This document shows, one piece after another, positions 63,382 through 64,000 of a stretch of 64,000 bases of DNA; the stretch's first letter is position 1; every line of letters starts with the position of its first letter. Made by a program: the position numbers and the translations under genes. Source of the stretch: Paraburkholderia acidicola (lineage in GTDB: Bacteria > Pseudomonadota > Gammaproteobacteria > Burkholderiales > Burkholderiaceae). The notes below the pieces were generated by a model that was not told where the DNA came from, made no database searches, and worked only from the letters and a program-made list of their open reading frames with translations. The DNA lies in assembly GCF_002362315.1 (NCBI RefSeq), contig NZ_MTZV01000003.1, positions 62,001 through 126,000 of the forward strand, read 5' to 3'.

Positions 63382-64000
63382 TCATTGTGCGGGGAACACC
63401 CGCAGCGCACGTGGTACAGCGGTGACGCCGTCGCCGACACCGAGTTGCAGTTCGCGCCACGTTTCGCGGTCGAGTTCCGCTTCGAGCACATTGCCCGCAC
63501 GGCTTTCGAGTTCGACGCGCACCGAGCCGCCGAGCGTCACCACGCGCCGCACGTCGACCACGATGCCGTCGCGATGACCGGATGCCTGCGGATACAGCAC
63601 GAGATCGTGCGGACGCACATAGGCAAACGCGGGGCCTTCGAATTCCGCGTCGATCGCGATCGGCTGCGCCGCTCCATCGACGACAAAGCCACTCTGCGCG
63701 ACATTGCCATGCAGCCGGTTTGCCGCGCCGAGAAACTCGTAGACAAACGAAGTCTGCGGATGGTCGTACACCTCCTGCGGGCTGCCTACCTGTTCGACGT
63801 GCCCGTGATTCAGCACGACGATGCGATCGGCGACTTCGAGCGCCTCTTCCTGATCGTGCGTGACGAAGATCGTCGAGATGTGCAGATCGTCGTGCAGGCG
63901 CCGCAGCCAGCCGCGCAGTTCCTTACGAACCTTTGCATCGAGCGCCCCAAACGGTTCGTCGAGCAGCAGTACCTTCGGTTCGACCGCAAGCGCACGCGCC
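63382..64000 (-). CDS. cysA: Sulfate/thiosulfate ABC transporter ATP-binding protein, C-terminal part (cut by window edge)
   Basis: The C-terminal ~205 residues are visible. The fragment enters just before Walker B ([19 protein letters not shown]), then the H-loop ([17 protein letters not shown]) and a TOBE-like sensor domain with [11 protein letters not shown]. It drives sulfate import with CysT/CysW/Sbp, which should lie to the right. The frame begins at 63999. Confidence 0.93.
   Translation of the reverse strand, partial: ARALAVEPKVLLLDEPFGALDAKVRKELRGWLRRLHDDLHISTIFVTHDQEEALEVADRIVVLNHGHVEQVGSPQEVYDHPQTSFVYEFLGAANRLHGNVAQSGFVVDGAAQPIAIDAEFEGPAFAYVRPHDLVLYPQASGHRDGIVVDVRRVVTLGGSVRVELESRAGNVLEAELDRETWRELQLGVGDGVTAVPRALRVFPAQ

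Noticed and set aside
1-64000. Genomic island, prophage, CRISPR, tRNA or attachment sites
   Set aside because: Gene content is core, composition is even, and I saw no direct-repeat arrays, integrases or tRNA-like cloverleafs.

Overview
The window reads as ordinary chromosome of a Burkholderia/Paraburkholderia-type betaproteobacterium. GC is high and fairly even, and long antisense open frames mirror almost every gene. The gene orders are typical of Burkholderiales: surE-pcm-nlpD-rpoS, dnaX-ybaB-recR, rpsF-priB-rpsR-rplI-dnaB, alaA-hom-thrC beside moeA-moaD-moaE, and an L-Ara4N (arn) operon with ArnA split into two genes. There is also a class I PHA synthase. I saw no tRNA, rRNA operon, insertion sequence, prophage, CRISPR array or clear horizontally acquired island.

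Layout. 1-9.9 kb: mostly minus strand, phaC (5' part only), pgeF and rluD, with bamD divergent; then rlmD, a PolB-like exonuclease, rpoS, nlpD, pcm and surE. 10-16.5 kb: a quinone oxidoreductase, a CaiB/BaiF CoA-transferase, recR, ybaB, dnaX and the 4.5S SRP RNA. 16.8-27 kb, plus strand: trxA, rho, a MerR-MFS-mtfA operon, rpmE2, an ArnT-like glycosyltransferase, a MATE exporter, a helix-hairpin-helix protein and a YidB-like protein. 27-38 kb: clpB with a recognisable heat-shock promoter, nsrR divergent from a truncated haemoglobin with an NsrR-type operator between them, molybdopterin genes, and the threonine/alanine genes. 38-46.8 kb: an Mth938-domain protein, the seven-gene arn operon and bcp. 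46.8-52.9 kb: a candidate small RNA or attenuator, a PIN-PhoH protein, an NlpC/P60 lipoprotein, an SDR, and a Pit phosphate transporter with its DUF47 partner. 53-56 kb: dnaB and the S6-PriB-S18-L9 operon. 56-64 kb: a LysR regulator divergent from gcl-hyi-glxR (glyoxylate to glycerate), an asparaginase, cysB and the 3' part of cysA.

Working relationships. surE/pcm/nlpD/rpoS form the stationary-phase cluster. NsrR probably represses the adjacent globin in a nitric-oxide response. The arn genes make and attach aminoarabinose to lipid A. gcl/hyi/glxR feed glyoxylate into glycerate. Pit/DUF47 form a phosphate-uptake pair. cysB and cysA belong to sulfate assimilation.

I found no clearly undescribed multi-gene system. 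The best leads are regulatory or RNA-level: a promoter-hairpin-terminator unit between bcp and phoH, a near-leaderless dnaX promoter, an NsrR operator, a sigma-32 promoter for clpB, a PmrA-like direct repeat before arnT, a symmetric operator before gcl, and tandem ACGT repeats at the MerR-MFS-mtfA promoter.
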